NCBI GenBank assembly: GCA_013397865.1
Contig: VZTI01004617.1
Span: 3,489,284 to 3,553,283 of the forward strand
Reading direction: 5' to 3'
Source of the DNA: Struthidea cinerea
Lineage: Eukaryota > Chordata > Aves > Passeriformes > Corcoracidae
Length of the DNA stretch: 64,000 nucleotides
The notes below the pieces were generated by a model. The model ran no database searches, was not told the origin of the DNA, and saw only the letters and a list, made by a program, of their open reading frames with translations. This document shows, piece after piece, positions 36,321 to 48,741 of this stretch. The position numbers were made by a program, and so were the translations under genes. Position 1 is the stretch's first letter, and the number at the start of each line of letters is the position of its first letter.

Positions 36321-39300
36321 TCCTGTCTAAAATCAAAACAAAATCTTGAAAGGAAGCAGCCTGTGCTTTTACCCTGTTGCCCATCTTGTTAGAAAATCAA
36401 TGCCATACACTGGGTAAAAGTAATAGAGATTATATGATCCAAAGCACACTTAAGGCATCTCAGTGTATGTAAGGCATTAAACACTAAAATACAATTTATT
36501 TCACAGATTACCTTGAAGTAATTTTCAGCCTGGTGCCACCTGAGCTCGAGGAGCTTGCTCCACATGTAACAACTACAGACACTCAGTCTCTTAGTACAGC
36601 CACCCAGAGGAGCATTTTCCGGGTAACTGATTGTCCATATATTGCTCCAAGGAATGTTTGTCTTTGTTCACTGAGCTGTTGATAAAGCCTGTGAATATTT
36701 CTACTGAATGTGTAGATGAACGACTCATTTAGCCAAGTCATGTCAGGAACATAGGAGATACTTGATTGAAAACAAAACACAAAACCATAGAAGCTGCACT
36801 AGTTTCTTGTTTTGGAGGAAAGAACTCCATCTATGTAATGAGCTTTTTTTTTCCACTGAAACCAAGAAACCAAATGTGTCACCAGCTGTCCCCAGCAATG
36901 AAGAAAATGAAGCAATGCCAAGTGGTCAGGGAAGGAGCCAAGAAATCACATCTCCCAATCCAAGGCTCTGGTACTGCACAGTCCAGGAAGTGAGCCATAT
37001 TCAGCCTACTTTGTTTCACATACTGAACTAAGGCATGTGAATCTTAGATGTGCTGAATTGTCTTTGGGAGACTAAAGAACCCTAGAAGAAGATAAAGCCT
37101 TTAAGGCACCTCGGTTAAATTTCTAAAAATACATGGAATTAGTCATCACCGCAGTTCCCATAGTGGGCACATCAGGGGCTATGGGGTGGCACTACCAAAG
37201 GGTGTTGCAGTAGAATACATTAAGAAAATCACATTTATACTGTTTACTCATAACCTTTTCCCTATTCGAATGCTGAACCTTCTATGAGGGAATCTGAAGA
37301 GAAGTTCCATGCAAGTGCCACATCAGTAATTACCTCTCTTCAGGTGCTGAATTTCCTTCCTCCTTTTCTACAAGACATTCTCACACTTCAGTGAGCAGTC
37401 ACAAATGGAACCACAAAACACAAGGAGCAGCTCTGTGCAGCTCTTCGCTACAAGGCGAAACGTGCACGGCAGAACTGATGCATTCCCGACCAAAGGAGAG
37501 ACATTTCCTTCACGTTCTTTCCAACTTCTCCTAACTCTGCCTTTGCTCTAAACCCAGCATATCTTTTGAGGGAGTTGCTTAATCATTTACAAGTTAAGAC
37601 AAGACTCTTATTAGCTCCACGGTGCTTCATATCCCAGCCATGTGTTGTTTCATAAGACCGAGCAGAACGTGGCTTGGAAGAACAAAGTGAAACCACAAAT
37701 ATGATGGAGCGTAATTCCGAAATGTACGAAGCATAATGATCTGTATAATGTTAAAATGTTGGTAATGTCTCTTGATATTATTTCATCACATGCTAGCTGC
37801 TATTTCCTGAAAACCCTTTGAAGGATTAAGTAAAAACATACGCCATGAACACCCACTGTGTGCTGTAACAAATCAAAACTAACTTCTTAGGTTTGATGAA
37901 AGTTTCCACAGTGCTCAGTACTGTAAACTAATGTGGTAAAACTGCTTTGGAAACAGTGAACGCCAGTTAGTTTCGTATTAGTAATATAAGAAGTCTCGGC
38001 AGTATTTAGAACTGAAACACAAGTGTCTTCTACACCTAAATTTTGAGAAATACAGTCATAAAATGCTATCAACAGCTGGGTTGATGGAAAAGTGCAGTAA
38101 GACAATTAACAAGTTTATATTTCCAAAATAAACATATCATTTGCCTCTGGTGCAAACAGGCAAAACCAGAGATGGACAGGACTCAAGAGGATTTAACTCG
38201 TCAGTACTCTATTATGAAATAAACTGTATTTTCTCTGAAAATGGCTAGTTCTGGAAGCAGTATTCAGTTAAAGGACTATTTTTCAAAAGTATGTTTTAAT
38301 AAATATTTTGCATTATTTGGTGTGTTTTTATTATCAATATTTAATTTATTTATGAATTTACTAAATGCTTGGCCTTCTACATGGCCAGGAGTTTCACAAG
38401 CAGAGAGATCTTTTTGAGCATTTTTTTCCTTTTAACAATTTTAAACCTGCATCTTGCAATTTCTGCTGGGGATAGAAATACAGATTAAACATGTCCAATT
38501 ATAGCCTTTCCAACACTGTTTTGAAAATCAGTCTGATGCCCCCAACTATCAGCTGCTTCACAGATAAGTAATCCTACTGTTTTCCGACTTTCTTTGTAAA
38601 TAATCTCTCCCCTTCCCTAAGCGCTCTCCTGGTTCACTATATTCACTTTTCCTCTGCACTGTAAACCTATTCTTATTAAGCACCGGCAAAAATTTATGAT
38701 CATTTAAAAATGAGGTATCTAACATATCAGCAGGTAATATCTTTCTCTACCTTAACAGAGCATCAAACAGGCAGGAGACAGAGTACAAAGTGCCCGAGTC
38801 TTCCGCTCACACCCTTCCTCTCCTGGCCTAGAACAAAGGCTGAAACGGCTTCTGATAAACACGAGACACTTTCTTATCCTCACCTGGTCAGACTCAATTG
38901 TCCTCTCCCTCCAGTTTTCCTTTCACAGCTGATTTCCTAATGCAATCCTATCCCTTGCCATTGTTTCTACTAACTATGCACAGGTACAGCTGCATAAATA
39001 GGTTAGGAAAATGATAATTGTAATCTTCATTATCTGCACCTTTAAAAAATGTATTTTAAAAGTTTTGGGGTGGTTTGGGAAGCACTGAAGCAATCGATCA
39101 ATAAATGAAAAGAATAAACCAGAAGAAAATAAGCAGAATAATGGTCAAATAGCATTACAATTTTCCCAAAGAGAAAACTAGAGATAGGATTAGATAAGCC
39201 TAAGAGTTTCTGAGAGCCCCAACCTTTATGTATGATACAAGCCGACATGAACCACATTTGAATGAACAAATAATCTGAAATGCCCAGAGTGGAACGTGGG

Positions 39301-41559
39301 GGTTTATGACATTGAGATGAAGAATTACATCTCACCATTCTCAGTGTCAGAGTTCAAGTCATTGATGGAGTTTAGGGATGGGGGGATCATAAAAGAGGTC
39401 AAGGAACAACTCAAGATTTTTCATTTTCTATGACCAGTCTGACATTTCTGAGCTTTTCGGAGAGAGAAGGCTAAAAAGGTCTATTTGTTAAAGAAATAAA
39501 TGTGTGTTGCTCAAATACAAGCCTTTATAGTTAAGTAATATTTAACTTTTAGTCTTAACTTATGTCTCAAGTATTCTGCTTTCTGCATATTCTAAACTGG
39601 CTTTAACAACTCAATTTGTGATAGGCACCATACCTTCCTGTTTTGAGGATTTGGGCACCACTATCTTAATACAGAGCAGCTTGATAATTGTCAGGATATC
39701 AGAAATTATTTTCAATTGTTTGGATTTATCACACAGTTTATATCACAGAATATTTAATTTTCTTGACAAAAAACTTCTTCAAAGTAATTACATAAAAAAA
39801 TATTACCTGCAGCATTACCACTAGACAACAGAAAGATTCAAAGCACTCTTAAAATACGTGGGCTTTTGATGCCCTAATTTCATTTTTAATATGAGCTGTT
39901 AATTGGTTAATAAAAAGTACATAAATTATTAGGAGTACCTTCTAATAAAGAAACCAAAAACTAAGATATGACTAACACACCATAACAATTTGCTGCAAGT
40001 GGTAAGTCATTTTTTCCTATTTCCCTTCCCAATGGAACAAGAAACATACACATTCTTCTGCATTCTACTCACTGACACTCTGCTTATCTGATGATTCACT
40101 GCTTTGGGTCATTTTCAGAAGTTGCTATTTAGATAGAAAGGAAGAAACAGTAATATGGGAAAAACATGACAAAACAACTTTTCAAGTGTGCCTCTTAGGT
40201 ACGATTCACTTCAAAATGAGCAGAAATAAATAATTCCAGCAATACAGACCCTTACAGCATTAAGGTTTTTTCCATTCTTGCAGATTGGAGAGTAACAAAT
40301 AAAGAAACCTCTCTAAATTAGGGCTTTAAAAATCTGAGGCTCCTATAAAGAAACAAGATTAACTTAATCCCCTAACAATCCAATTTATGACTAGTAAAGG
40401 GTTATGAAAAATTCCATCTAGATGTCAAATATAAGGAAACACAAAGTCTTTGGAGACACATAATGATAAACTGCAGATTGAGCAATAAGCTCAGTGAACA
40501 GAATGAACAGTTCAAGAGTTCAGAACATGTTCATTTGAAAGGTGTTCAGTTAAAGAGAAGGGCATGGTATAGACAAAGGCACAGAAAGGTCATCATTACA
40601 GTCATTTCATCTTCATTACAATGGTGCAGTCACAGCACTGGTGCACACACTTCAGTTCACACTTGCATGTCAATGCACTGCTTTGGAGATGAAACAAAAA
40701 TATTTTTAACAGGTTAGTGAACCCTGGAAGCTATAGGCAGGTGGGTAAATTGTGCTTTATTAATTCAGATTTGAAATGTAAATAGACATGAAATATCTCT
40801 ATTTTCAATCCACTAAAAATCACAATCAAGAATGGCCACATTATTCTTCAAACAAACAGAAAGCATGTCCTGAATGCAGTGCTTCTACCTGTCAGCGTGC
40901 AGGCCAGAATTCACTTTTTCAAGCCAGTTGTTATCTCAACTGCAGTAGTCTATGAATAGCAGAAGTAAATAGATGTTTAAAAGGTTTCAATAACATAATG
41001 AACTCTGGCTTTTAAAATCACAAGTATTTACTTCTGTCAAAAATTCATGGAAAAAAATGGCAAGGCACATTCAATAAACCAAAATACGATCTTGGCTAGA
41101 AGGTAGAGCAGGTAACTGCTCTCAAAAACAGACAAGTAATAACCAATGCAGAAAGCCAAAATCTTGGTTATAAATCCCTAGACCTCATTCAGCACCGAGT
41201 ACTACGTCTGGATAAAAATCACTTTTGCTTCAAGCAATAGATTTCAGGTCTTCATGGGAGGTGTCTAAACCAAGCACTGCCCCAGCCAAGCTTGTCTCTG
41301 TCAGGCAATCCAGCTGCAGCATGGGGACAAAGACATTAAAACTTTCTCTGCTTTAGTATTTACACAGTACTTTCCATTAATAATTAACACAGATTGGAAG
41401 CCCTGGCTCTGTCTTGTCTCTGATTTCTAAGTCTCTAGAATGAAAATGGGATTTTTTTTTTTCCAAAAGATCATTAGGATGAATATAAACTGGAATATTT
41501 TAGATCTTATATTTACCTACATATTCTTAAAAAAGCAATCTAAGAGCCTCTTGCACTGA
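36321..41559. other. Non-coding unique AT-rich sequence
   Basis: I see no gene, known interspersed repeat or notable simple repeat beyond short A or T runs, for example near 36846-36854 and 41450-41461. Confidence 0.6.
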
Positions 41560-41613
41560 TGTGTGTGTGTGTATATATATATACATATATATATATATAT
41601 ACACACACACACA
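41560..41613. repeat. Self-complementary TG/TA/CA microsatellite
   Basis: The plus strand reads (TG)n, then (TA)n with one ACAT interruption, then (CA)n, over 54 bp. Because TG pairs with CA and TA with TA, the whole array is close to a perfect palindrome and can extrude as a hairpin or cruciform. It is very likely length-polymorphic. Confidence 0.95.
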
Positions 41614-41957
41614 GTGGCAAACACACTGACCGAAAAAATTGATGCATCTCCAATAGAATCTCAGCAGCACTGGGGCAGGAGAGTCATTAAAATTTGGCCC
41701 ACAGCAACCCAAAATGTACTTTGCAGCTTTCAAGAGCAGTTACTGAACATTTCACAATTAAGCATAATTCCCACAGACTCTTGTATCAATTATAGATGAC
41801 CTGCTCTTTTCAAAATCTAAGCCAAATTTAGTATGAAAAAAAAATCTTCTGTGTAAGAAATAGTAATTCTTCCAGATTGATGTCCAAACTAACTCACAAA
41901 CACCTCTAGGATGCCTCTTGGATGCTTATATAAATGCTAAGATTATACTTCTAGTAC

Positions 41958-41983
41958 ATTGGAAGTATACTTCTACTTCCAAT
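41958..41983. repeat. Perfect inverted repeat, 10-bp arms
   Basis: ATTGGAAGTA (41958-41967) and TACTTCCAAT (41974-41983) are exact reverse complements around a 6-base loop. An overlapping smaller inverted repeat, CTTCTA / TAGAAG, lies on its right side. It is a small hairpin in AT-rich DNA with no evidence of function. Confidence 0.85.
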
Positions 41984-44900
41984 AGAAGCTGGGAGAATTC
42001 TATTTTAAATATTATTCATTTGAAGTTATTTACAACAGGTTTAGTAAAAAAGCAAATACTTATGTATTTCATTGTATCGTTCTACAGGAACAGAAGATTT
42101 AAAAGCTGTTAAAGGAAAAGAGGAAGTGTCTGCAATACACTCCATCAATATCCCATGGAGCCCTGACAGTCATTGGATAGTCTGGTGTGTAGCACCACAG
42201 GGTAGTGTAGTTACAACTCAAAAACCGCACCAATTAACTACAACTAATCAATTCTTTCTCATAACAATGAGAAGCATAATTCTTTTCCCATCTATTGTTC
42301 TTGTTAATTCTCCTTCCAGTAATTGTGGCAGACAAAATAGGTAAGGTGTGGTAAAGTGAAAAAATAAAGGATGTTATTTGAAAGCAGTACAAACATCAAG
42401 CTCGTGAGTTATCTTGATTAATTTTCTTCATCATATCTAATTCATGGCTGTGAGAGATCACATTATTTTCAAATATATAAATAAACCCAAACCTAACTTT
42501 AGTCTTATCTAGATTATAGCACACTAGGGAGAAAACAGAGGAGGTCATGAAATCTGAGACTGCTGTTTCTTCTCATAATGTAATTACACTTTTGGCTAAT
42601 GAAATTACTGCAGTCTCAGGGTAAGGGCTTGCAAGTCAGAGCTCTCACATGCTTGTGAGAGAGAGGGTAAAGGAGCATTGTTTACCATTTATATCTGAGG
42701 GATGCACACAAATCCCCAAGATCCAAGCACAACTTTGTTTCTGAACTCTGAGCAAGACTAAATTTGTGATCAAAGCCCTTTTCTAATTACTACAATAAAA
42801 GGAAAACTAGCTTAAGAGGGAGGGAAGTCTGGAAGAGAGAGAAAGAGCATCTCATTTTGCACTGCTGGTACCCTCCAAACAGCTGAAAATAAACACACCT
42901 TAGCTCGGTGGAGGGCAGCAGCAATAGAGCAGAGCAGTCTAAGAGGACGGCTGAGCACTCGAGGCCTCTGCACCATTTAGGCACTCACAGCCCTGCTCCA
43001 ACCCTTGCCTCAATCCCTGCCCTCACAACCAGGCAGAGATCTCCAAGTCTGTAAAGAACACACAGCTCAGTGTCTCAGTGGGGAAAAAAAATGAAAGAGT
43101 CAGTATATTCTGGTTAGAATTACAAACTCCTGTTCTTGAGACTGGGCTGACATCCCCACCCAGCAGTGGCTAATACTCTTCACCGTGCCAAGAGTGCCCT
43201 CAAGTTGTTTTTCCTTTTAGACAAATCAAGAGTGGCAAAAGTGAAGACTGTGACCTACAATGCTGGCCACTCAGGTGCACCTGTATAATACAAAGTATGA
43301 TTTACCCAGGGGAAATATTGAAAACCAGGATTTCTCACTTGGATAACCCTGTCAGCCTCTCATTTTCTATTAACTGTTAGAGGAAGGGAAAATACATTAT
43401 CTACTTGCTGTTAGTGGCTACTGGAATAACAGTTTCTAGCCCTTGGTAGCCAACAGCATACAGCTGGCAATATCCAAAAGACAAAAAAAAACCTGCTGAG
43501 TACATCTCAGCTGGGCTGTAGTGATGGAAAGGGGATACATTAATGATTTCCATTTTTGGCTAAATATTTAGGGGGGAGGGAATTACATACATATTCACCT
43601 GTAATTTTTCTTTTAATCTGAATTAAAGACAATATGATCAACCTGACTAATAAGTCAACAAAATACTCTGTTGGTATCCTCATTCCCTGCTCCAAACCTG
43701 CCTTCAGGAGACTGGTTGATCTCTGAGCTCACACGTGTAGTCTGGAACACACCTGACACTTCAGCCACATGGTGATGAACCCAATGTGACTGTGTTTGCA
43801 CAAAACATCCCACTAGAACACATGGAAGAAAATGGAAAACAAACCCTTTCTTCCTTCTTCCCAAGTTCCCCAAAGCTTTCAGTGAATGCTGAACCCAATG
43901 AGTTTACAGAAATGAGACCAACTTACACTCAAGGAGGCCATTATCACCCATCACACTAAACAAATCCATTTCATTTTCAAATCTAGTTGCAAAATTAGTT
44001 CTTGCCTATTAAACAATTCTGAAGAAATTAATGGCAGAAGGTTTTGCTTTGACTGTCATAAAGATCACCAAAAACACTCATGTTTAAAATGCTAATTACA
44101 GGGGCTCAATGCCAAAAAAATAATTCTGGTAAATTAAATCCCATGATTAATTCATAACGTCCATTTTAGCATTAATCCTAGCATTAAGATACAGAGTGGT
44201 CCCCATACACACACACATCTCTCTCACTTTGGGGAATAAAGTAATAGTAATTCCTAGGTTTTTTTAATAACTCTTCATATTTTATGTACATTATTTAATT
44301 ATTATAACAAGAGAGTTAATCCATTACTTCGTATTTCTTGTTTGCAATCTCTGTTAAGGGCTGCAGATTTTAAAGACTCAAAACAAGTAACTTCCCATGC
44401 ATGGTGTAGGCAGAAGTGTTCCTGAAACCACAAGGACTAATGGATTTACTGCTGAGTATCATACTCCTCTCCTCTGCTGTTTTGGGGACTACACAAATTG
44501 TCACCAGTTTATAATTTAAGCTTGAAAAGTAATACCCGGTTATAAACATCCAAAGGACTGCACCAATAGTATATAAAGACAGTAACATCACATACCTGGA
44601 AATTTCCTACAGGGTTTCAAAAGAAAATAATTACTGGATGACAGAGATCTTAAATCAGCACAGCACCATCATGACTGTACTGCCAGCATTTGCTACAATA
44701 TCCCTTCCAATAAGAGCATAAAAGCTTATATTCCTGTTGGGGGAAGAAACAGTGAATCTTAGATGTCTAAGGCATCTTTTTCTTGTGTCTTCATTTCACT
44801 CACCTTGGTATAAAATGATTCAACACAGGTGTTTCTTTGTAAGCACATCAATCAATAGAATTTCTATGAGCCAATAATGCAACAGGCTTTCCAAATTTAG

Positions 44901-46776
44901 CTTTTCCATTCATGAAAAAATGACCCAGGAAACCAGGAAAATACAGAAAAATGAATTAAAACATTAAATGGAGACTTTTCTGTCAGAACCAGCAAAAGAG
45001 ACAGGGATGCCAAGAGATCTGTCACATGTGTTATTCACAAAAAAGACAACTGCTCACACCAATGGTTTCCTTCGGTTCACATACATAACCCTAGGGCAGT
45101 TAATAAGCATTTAAAATGCCAGCCCTAAATATCTGTTGATAGTGTATTGCTTGATGTTTCCCACCAGCAACTGAAAAAGCCTTTGAACAACGTCTCTGTT
45201 TAACAGCTATCAGTTCCCACTGTCTATTGTATGTGGTTTTCATTGACCCTCTTCAAAATTTATCTAAAGCCGATGGATCAATCACCTCTGCGAAAATATA
45301 TTCTGAACACCAATTTGAATAAGAGACCCTTTTACCATGTCTCTGACAACCTACTGCTAACAATGACGTTGTAACTATTCATTTTCTGCTGATATTTTCA
45401 CTGACTTTTCACTGTAGACAGCATCTTCGGGGCTGTTTTTTTTTTTCCATTTAGTATCTTATGTCATATCTAAAGCTGTTCTTTTACAGCCTCTACATAC
45501 AGCTTTTTCAAAGTAGCAGGGACATCTCATCTGCTCAATTACTTATTAGTGTTGCTAAAGAATACCATTTCCTCTCGTGGCTGATAAAATATTAATCAAA
45601 AACAGGAACAGAGTGATTTCCCAGTGTGGATGTCTTCTAATGGTAATACATGGAGTCTAAGAGAGATCTGGAGGTCATGTAATAGCTCTTGAAGGCAGGG
45701 AGGGGCTCAAAGATAGTCATGACTTTGTATACTGAATAATGAGATTGTATTCAAAGTGCAGCTTAATTATCACTGTTCTGCAGGAAAATATCACAAGTGT
45801 GATTACAAGGATGAACGCGAAGATTTATTGGGGATAACAGCACATGACTGAAAAAAAAAAATCTTTTATAAGCACTTTGGATGCTTGCTATTGCTCAGTA
45901 TCCAACACAGAGGCACAGAGAGGTGGGCTTTCCAAATTACTGCTGTGTTTCAAGTATCAGCTAATCACAGCAATACAACAGTAAATAGTTATCTGTTCAT
46001 TCTGCCAGTTATGAAACATCCATCCCATCCTGTCTTTAGGTATTTTTGTGCCTATTTTTCTCATAGGATTTGAAAGAGGAGGGAGGGATTAGAACAAAGA
46101 ACTGAGAGGCAATTGACAGATACATGGAAAAGCCGTAACAGCATGAAAAAGAACCTAAGTATCCTTAGATATAAAAGCATATCACCATGTTTCCTGCTAA
46201 AGTTTTAATGCAAATACTCTTGGACTGACTTGGGAAAACACAGTTATCCTAAATAACTTCCAAACAAATAAATACTTCAAAATCTTGGGTGGTAGTGGAA
46301 GTGTGTCAACCTGGATCAACCAGTAAATTAATTTTAACCCTATAGAGTCACCAATAATAGGAGCCACCCTCTAGAAACTGTGCCATCAACCAAATACTGT
46401 TCACTTGTGTATCATGGCAGGAAAACTTAGTCCTCAAAATGTCCATTTCCATCCCTCTGTGGGCACTAATCAAGTCTGGTGACAAGCCCACGTTCCAGCT
46501 TCCCTAGACGAAATGCCAGCCCACTTTCCACATCAGTTTTGAAGAACAAAGGAGGACAATGGCATAAAAAAATAAGGCTATTTTACCTCTAATAAATATA
46601 CATCATATTAGTATCATCCTTATTTCTCACAATACCGTGAATTCTCAAAGTGCTGTATCACTGGGCAAGATGAAATATGGCTTGAAGCCAAGCTCAAGAA
46701 CAAATGTCACCTCTTGGCACTCATGTTTTGCAAGTCTCTGAATGCAAGAAGGCAAGAGCAGTCCTGTCAGCTGTCC

Positions 46777-46803
46777 AAAAAAAAAAAATAAAATAAAATA
46801 AAA
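46777..46803 (+). repeat. A12 followed by (AAAAT)n
   Basis: Twelve A are followed by TAAAATAAAATAAAA, a short pentanucleotide simple repeat. No retroposon body is recognised upstream. Confidence 0.85.
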
Positions 46804-47610
46804 CTGGTTTTCATTACAGTGTATACACTGGTTCACCTGACAAAAGTTTGCACCTTGGAAAAAAAAAAGTACTAACACTCTCTAAATGATTAACCCAGAG
46901 GACAAACATTTAGAACAAGCAGGTGGGAAAGATGTCCAAAAAAGATAATCTGTTAAAACTTCATATTCAATAGTAACATTAAGCATATGAGAGTTTTCAG
47001 CTATGAATCTAAAACATTCTATAAAATACAAAAGTGGAGCTGGCATGCTTTCCAGTCACAGATAGCTAAAAATGAGAGGCTAAAGTCACTCAGACAGGGC
47101 AAAGCCTGGGTCAGGAGCAGAATGAAGGTCACTTGATATTACTCACATTTACGATCCATATTTCTTCTATTTTGCACAGCACACAAGGTAATTCACAACT
47201 GAGAGAAAAGGTTAAAAACACACACAGGGAAAGTACAGTGGCAGAAGTAACAGCAAAGTTAATCCAAAATGTGTAAAAGTCCCCTTTCACTTACATGTAT
47301 GCCATTATACATAGGAAACTATTTTTGTGTGGGAACTGTTTACCGTTCATTTAAATTAATTTTCCTCCAAGTGAATTAAGAGAATAATTTTCTTCATTAA
47401 AAATTCAGTGTTGCCTCTGCGTGATTTCTGCACTGATAAATTGGGACCCAGTTCTGTTCCAAACATGACATCTCTGCCAAGGCTCCTGAGAAACAGCACT
47501 TCACATCAGCAAGGCTGGATTCTGCTCAGCCTCCTGGAGCAATAGTCCTTAATGAGAAGGAGAGTGTGGGTGGTGAGCTGGTTTTGATAAGTAGTAATAG
47601 GATGAGCAAA

Positions 47611-47650
47611 AAGTAATATACCAACGGTTGATATATTACTTGACATGTCA
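47611..47650. repeat. Hairpin with adjacent perfect palindrome
   Basis: AAGTAATATA (47611-47620) and TATATTACTT (47632-47641) are exact reverse complements. The 11 bases between can add a further CAA/TTG pairing. Overlapping the last base of the right arm lies TGACATGTCA (47641-47650), itself a perfect 10-bp palindrome made of two facing TGACA half-sites, the core recognised by TALE-type homeodomain proteins. Function is inference only. Confidence 0.8.
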
Positions 47651-48433
47651 ATTGTTGGAGAGTTGCTGTATTGAATTTGTACCCACAGCAAACACAATAC
47701 ACAAGATTCTAATATACTGCAGTGTTTGCTACATATTTTCCAAGTGATTGTATTGACTTTGTAAACAAAGATTATATGAAAAAATAAAGACTCCTGTACC
47801 ATATAATATTTACCAAGAGAACAAATCTATCACAGCTGGAAATAAAAACACAATTTCACCTGTGTCAGGAAAGGAGGAAATAAATTGACCATTTGAAATG
47901 AGATCAGATACTTCAGTTTGGATCTCGGGCACCTAAGAGAGTCTCCTTCTAGTGCAGGAAGTGAGAATTATTTTAGTTTTAAATATTGCAGGGAGGACAA
48001 GGATATGATGAACGCAGTATCAGCTGGTTAGAGTGAACAGTTCAGGTATTCCAAAAATCAAAATGAAACAAAACAATAAATTTACACTCTCCAGGCCTAA
48101 TTTTTGTCATAATGACAGAAGTTCATTTCCCACAGGAGTAGAACCAAAAGACCTCCAGATAAGCCCAAAATCACTTTTTAATTTTGCAAAAGCTTGCATC
48201 ATTTAGATACAAAAAAATATTGAGGTGACATCAAATTTTAAGTTATATTAAACAACATTTTATACCACTTCAGTTTTTATCCACATACTAGCACAATACT
48301 GAGGTGACAATTCAAGTGGAGACGCCCCAGCCAGGAAGTCATGACAAACCTCCACTTAATCCTTTGGCAGGTGGAAGATCCACAGCCCACAGCAGCCACT
48401 CCTACTCTGTGGCATTTCTTCCTCTCACTTCTT

Positions 48434-48560
48434 TCACAGAATGATAGAATGGCTTGGGTTGGAAGGGACATTAAAGATCATTAAATTCCAGTGCCCCTGC
48501 TGTGGGCAGGGATGCCACCCACTAGATCAGGTTCTGTCCAATTTGCCCTTTCCCACCAGC
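48434..48560 (-). mobile_element. CR1 LINE 3' fragment, antisense
   Basis: TCACAGAATGATAGAATGGC, TTGGGTTGGAAGGGACATTA, AAGATCATTAAATTCCAGTG, CCCCTGCTGTGGGCAGGGAT and GCCACCCACTAGATCAGGTT form a classic antisense CR1 3' end. Similarity fades beyond about 48545-48560. This subfamily differs from the copies at 4388 and 24035 and shares the GGTTGGAA/TTTAAGGTCC end with the fragment at 50485. Confidence 0.9.
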
Positions 48561-48596
48561 TCTCCCACTATCATCTTCCTTTTCTTATCACTTCAG

Positions 48597-48608
48597 CCAT
48601 TTAAATGG
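48597..48608. repeat. 12-bp palindrome
   Basis: CCATTTAAATGG equals its own reverse complement. It lies between the CR1 fragment and the long A tract. No function can be shown. Confidence 0.75.
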
Positions 48609-48693
48609 TGGCTGGTCTGTTTTTGAAGAATGAAAATATAAGTAAAGACTTTCAGTTAATATTGGGGTTTAACAACATGCACGATTGCTTTAC

Positions 48694-48694
<1 letters not shown>

Positions 48695-48733
<39 letters not shown>

Positions 48734-48741
48734 AAAAAAAA
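48695..48741 (+). repeat. Long poly-A (A37 G A9)
   Basis: Forty-seven bases consist of A apart from one G at 48732. Together with the tract at 33172 it is one of the two longest homopolymers in the window. The neighbouring CR1 is antisense and does not explain it, and no processed transcript is recognisable upstream. Confidence 0.95.

Larger units (their letters stand above)
41984..48433. other. Non-coding unique AT-rich sequence
   Basis: I see no gene here. The interval contains an (AAAAT)n-type run at 46777-46803 and a hairpin plus palindrome at 47611-47650, listed separately. A weak MIR-like look at about 47041-47110 was not strong enough to annotate. Confidence 0.6.

Noticed and set aside
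47041..47110. MIR-like look (GAGAGGCTAAAGTCACTCAG then GGGCAAAG)
   Set aside because: The similarity is too short and too broken to separate from chance.
48561..48741. Sequence before the long poly-A considered as a processed pseudogene
   Set aside because: No coding similarity, no clear target-site duplication seen, and processed pseudogenes are rare in birds. An A-rich simple repeat is the simpler reading.
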